The notes beneath the pieces are model-generated. The model did no database searches and had not been told where the DNA came from. It was given only the letters and a program-made list of their open reading frames with translations. A stretch of 64,000 bases of DNA from Tersicoccus phoenicis (lineage in GTDB: Bacteria > Actinomycetota > Actinomycetes > Actinomycetales > Micrococcaceae), in assembly GCF_001968835.1 (NCBI RefSeq), contig NZ_MRDE01000046.1:33962-97961 (forward strand). The letters run 5' to 3'. Within the stretch, counting starts at the first letter, position 1. Each line of letters opens with the position of its first letter. The position numbers and the translations under genes were made by a program. Positions 62,843 through 64,000 of the stretch are shown in pieces.

Positions 62843-63748
62843 CTATTTCAGGAACCTGGACGTCCGCCGGTCCGCCAGCGGCTTGCCGCCGGTCTGGCAC
62901 GTCGGGCAGTACTGTAGCGATGAGTCGGCGAACGAGACCTCCTGGACGATGTCGCCGCACACCGGGCAGGCCTCGCCGGTGCGGCCGTGCACGGCCATGG
63001 ACGAGCGTTTCGAGTCCTTCAGCTCCGCGGCAGGCTTCCCCGCCGACGCCGCGATCGCCGCGTCCAGCGTCGTGCGCATCGCGGTGTAGAGCCGGCCGAC
63101 CTCCTCGTTGCTGAGTTTCGCGGCGATGGCGAACGGGGAGAGCTTCGCGGCGTGCAGGATCTCGTCGCTGTACGCGTTCCCGATCCCGGCGATGACCGAC
63201 TGGTCCCGCAGCAGCCCCTTGATCTGACCGCGGTGGTCGGTGAGCAGGCGGGCGAAGTCGTCGGCGCTCAGGGTCAGTGCCTCGGGGCCCAGGGTCGCCA
63301 GGCCGGGCACGTCCGTCGGGTCGGAGACGACGTACACCGCGAGCGACTTCTTGGTTCCGGCCTCGGTCAACTCGAACCCGGTGCCGCCGTCGGAGGCGCC
63401 GTCCACCTCGAGTCGCAGCGCGACGGGTCCCTTGCCACCGGGCCGGAGCGGACGAGCGGGCGGATGCGCGAGCCAGCGCAGCCACCCGGCGCGGGCGAGG
63501 TGGAAGACGAGGTGCACACCGTCGCAATCCAGGTCGACGTACTTGCCGAAGCGGGCGACGCCGGTGATCTCGGCTCCGGCGATCGCGTCCAGCGGCGGGA
63601 CGGCGGTCTTGAGCACCGCGAAGGAGCCGAGCGTGACGCCGGTGACGTGGGCGCCACCGTCGAGCACCTCGCCGTCGGGCGCCACCCGGTGCACCAACCG
63701 TACGTCGAGGAAGTCGACAAGGGCCTGGACCTGCGGCATCTCCGGCAT
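62843..63748 (-). CDS. Fpg/Nei-family DNA glycosylase
   Basis: 301 residues. It starts MPEMPQVQ (MutM-type Pro2 and Glu3; actinobacterial Nei variants share MPEMPQVQ). Helix-two-turn-helix GIGNAYSDEIL and the C-terminal zinc finger CPVCGD...YCPTCQTGGKPLADR with Arg are intact. It removes oxidised bases and nicks the DNA. ATG at 63748 is the right start since Pro2 is catalytic. Confidence 0.92.
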   Translation of the reverse strand: MPEMPQVQALVDFLDVRLVHRVAPDGEVLDGGAHVTGVTLGSFAVLKTAVPPLDAIAGAEITGVARFGKYVDLDCDGVHLVFHLARAGWLRWLAHPPARPLRPGGKGPVALRLEVDGASDGGTGFELTEAGTKKSLAVYVVSDPTDVPGLATLGPEALTLSADDFARLLTDHRGQIKGLLRDQSVIAGIGNAYSDEILHAAKLSPFAIAAKLSNEEVGRLYTAMRTTLDAAIAASAGKPAAELKDSKRSSMAVHGRTGEACPVCGDIVQEVSFADSSLQYCPTCQTGGKPLADRRTSRFLK

Positions 63749-63814
63749 GGCGCCAGCGTACCGGGGGCGCGCGCGGCCGGCCGGCGAGGCAGTACTGTCG
63801 GACCGGGTCATCCG

Positions 63815-63849
63815 TGACTTAGCGGGCTTCACCCGAACGGGGTGCTTAA
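63815..63849 (+). repeat. Palindromic repeat family A, copy 3 (truncated)
   Basis: 35 bases match the left half of family A (TAGCGGGCTTCACCCGAACGGGG and TGCTTAA). The match stops at TTAA (63846-63849), after which sequence no longer resembles the repeat, consistent with insertion of the following element. Confidence 0.6.
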
Positions 63850-64000
63850 CCTCGATCCACCGACCAATTGGTGTTGCGGGGTCGGTGTGGGAGCATGAGA
63901 ATGCCCTTCTGACCTGGGAAGATACGACTTATCTAAGGCACGTATCACCCATTCAAGAAGGGCATCTCGTAGATGCAACTCTCTCACACACTCCCTGCGG
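63850..64000 (+). mobile_element. Left end of an IS1380-like insertion sequence
   Basis: After TTAA at 63846-63849 a new sequence begins. It holds a 10-base inverted repeat ATGCCCTTCT (63901-63910)/AGAAGGGCAT (63956-63965) and an inner GATACG/CGTATC pair, forming a leader hairpin before the transposase start. The element runs off the window. The right end and target duplication cannot be checked here. Confidence 0.6.
63973..64000 (+). CDS. Transposase N-terminus, IS1380-like (partial)
   Basis: ATG at 63973 opens a frame reading MQLSHTLPA before the window ends. This start resembles IS1380-family transposases of actinobacteria (MQLSHT...). Nine residues are too few to be certain; the structured leader and TTAA junction support the call. 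Confidence 0.5.

Noticed and set aside
1..64000. tRNA, rRNA or prophage integrase genes
   Set aside because: None was seen in intergenic regions by eye; a covariance search (tRNAscan/Infernal) would be needed to exclude a degenerate one.

Overview
The window is about 70% G+C, uses many GTG and TTG starts, and carries Tat and lipoprotein signals, an ANTAR regulator, a DtxR/MntR-type regulator and dense ATGA-overlapping operons. This indicates a high-GC Gram-positive bacterium (Actinomycetota); the genus cannot be fixed from sequence alone. It is chromosomal-looking DNA with about 59 supportable protein genes or fragments, no tRNA or rRNA gene and no CRISPR array. The only transposable element seen is the start of an IS1380-like element at the right edge.

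Layout. 0-5.2 kb: a secreted HNH/excalibur nuclease-like lipoprotein, a small membrane protein, a mercuric reductase (MerA) with a second flavin disulfide reductase-like enzyme, and an ABM monooxygenase. 5.2-11 kb: a HicAB toxin-antitoxin pair and a 1657-residue single-chain restriction-modification enzyme (type ISP architecture: nuclease, helicase, methylase, target recognition). 11-16 kb: a six-gene copper cassette (small exported protein, BNR lipoprotein, Tat lipoprotein multicopper oxidase, its own Lgt, a DUF3105 protein, a small membrane protein) behind a CsoR-like operator/promoter. 16-23 kb: an OGG-fold protein, alkaline phosphatase with a PHO-box-like region and a coupled lipoprotein, OsmC, a GCS2 carboxylate-amine ligase and a DUF2254 protein. 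23-28 kb: a nucleoside salvage operon (MFS, nucleoside hydrolase, ribokinase) and an M20 amidohydrolase. 28-36 kb: an MBL hydrolase, a CPA1 antiporter, an Lrp-like regulator divergent from a second M20 hydrolase plus an MHS transporter, an SDR and a Zn-ADH. 36-44 kb: GT87, RlmN, VapBC and an OpuC/ProU-type glycine betaine ABC operon. 44-50 kb: a SWIM-SNF2 helicase behind a (CCCA)9 tract, then a yybP-ykoY-type Mn2+ riboswitch driving a CaCA cation exchanger and a DtxR/MntR regulator. 50-56 kb: CopC, FdhD, an OFA-family MFS with its 32-residue small subunit, and a frameshifted GAF-ANTAR regulator. 56-64 kb: PRC/DUF2382, TetR, SRPBCC, a GATase, a decayed phosphomannomutase fragment, PfkB, PEBP, HAD, GDPD, an Fpg/Nei glycosylase and the IS end.

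Themes. Metal handling recurs: Hg (merA), Cu (multicopper oxidase cassette, copC) and Mn (riboswitch, exchanger, MntR-like). Translation is widely coupled through ATGA/GTGA overlaps. Two families of dispersed palindromic repeats, not explained by any gene, lie between genes: family A is about 70 bp (28033, 34090, and a copy at 63815 cut by the IS) and family B is about 60 bp (51996, 59319, 59441). The most informative non-coding object is the Mn riboswitch, because the 3' strand of its basal stem is exactly complementary to the ribosome binding site of the exchanger.
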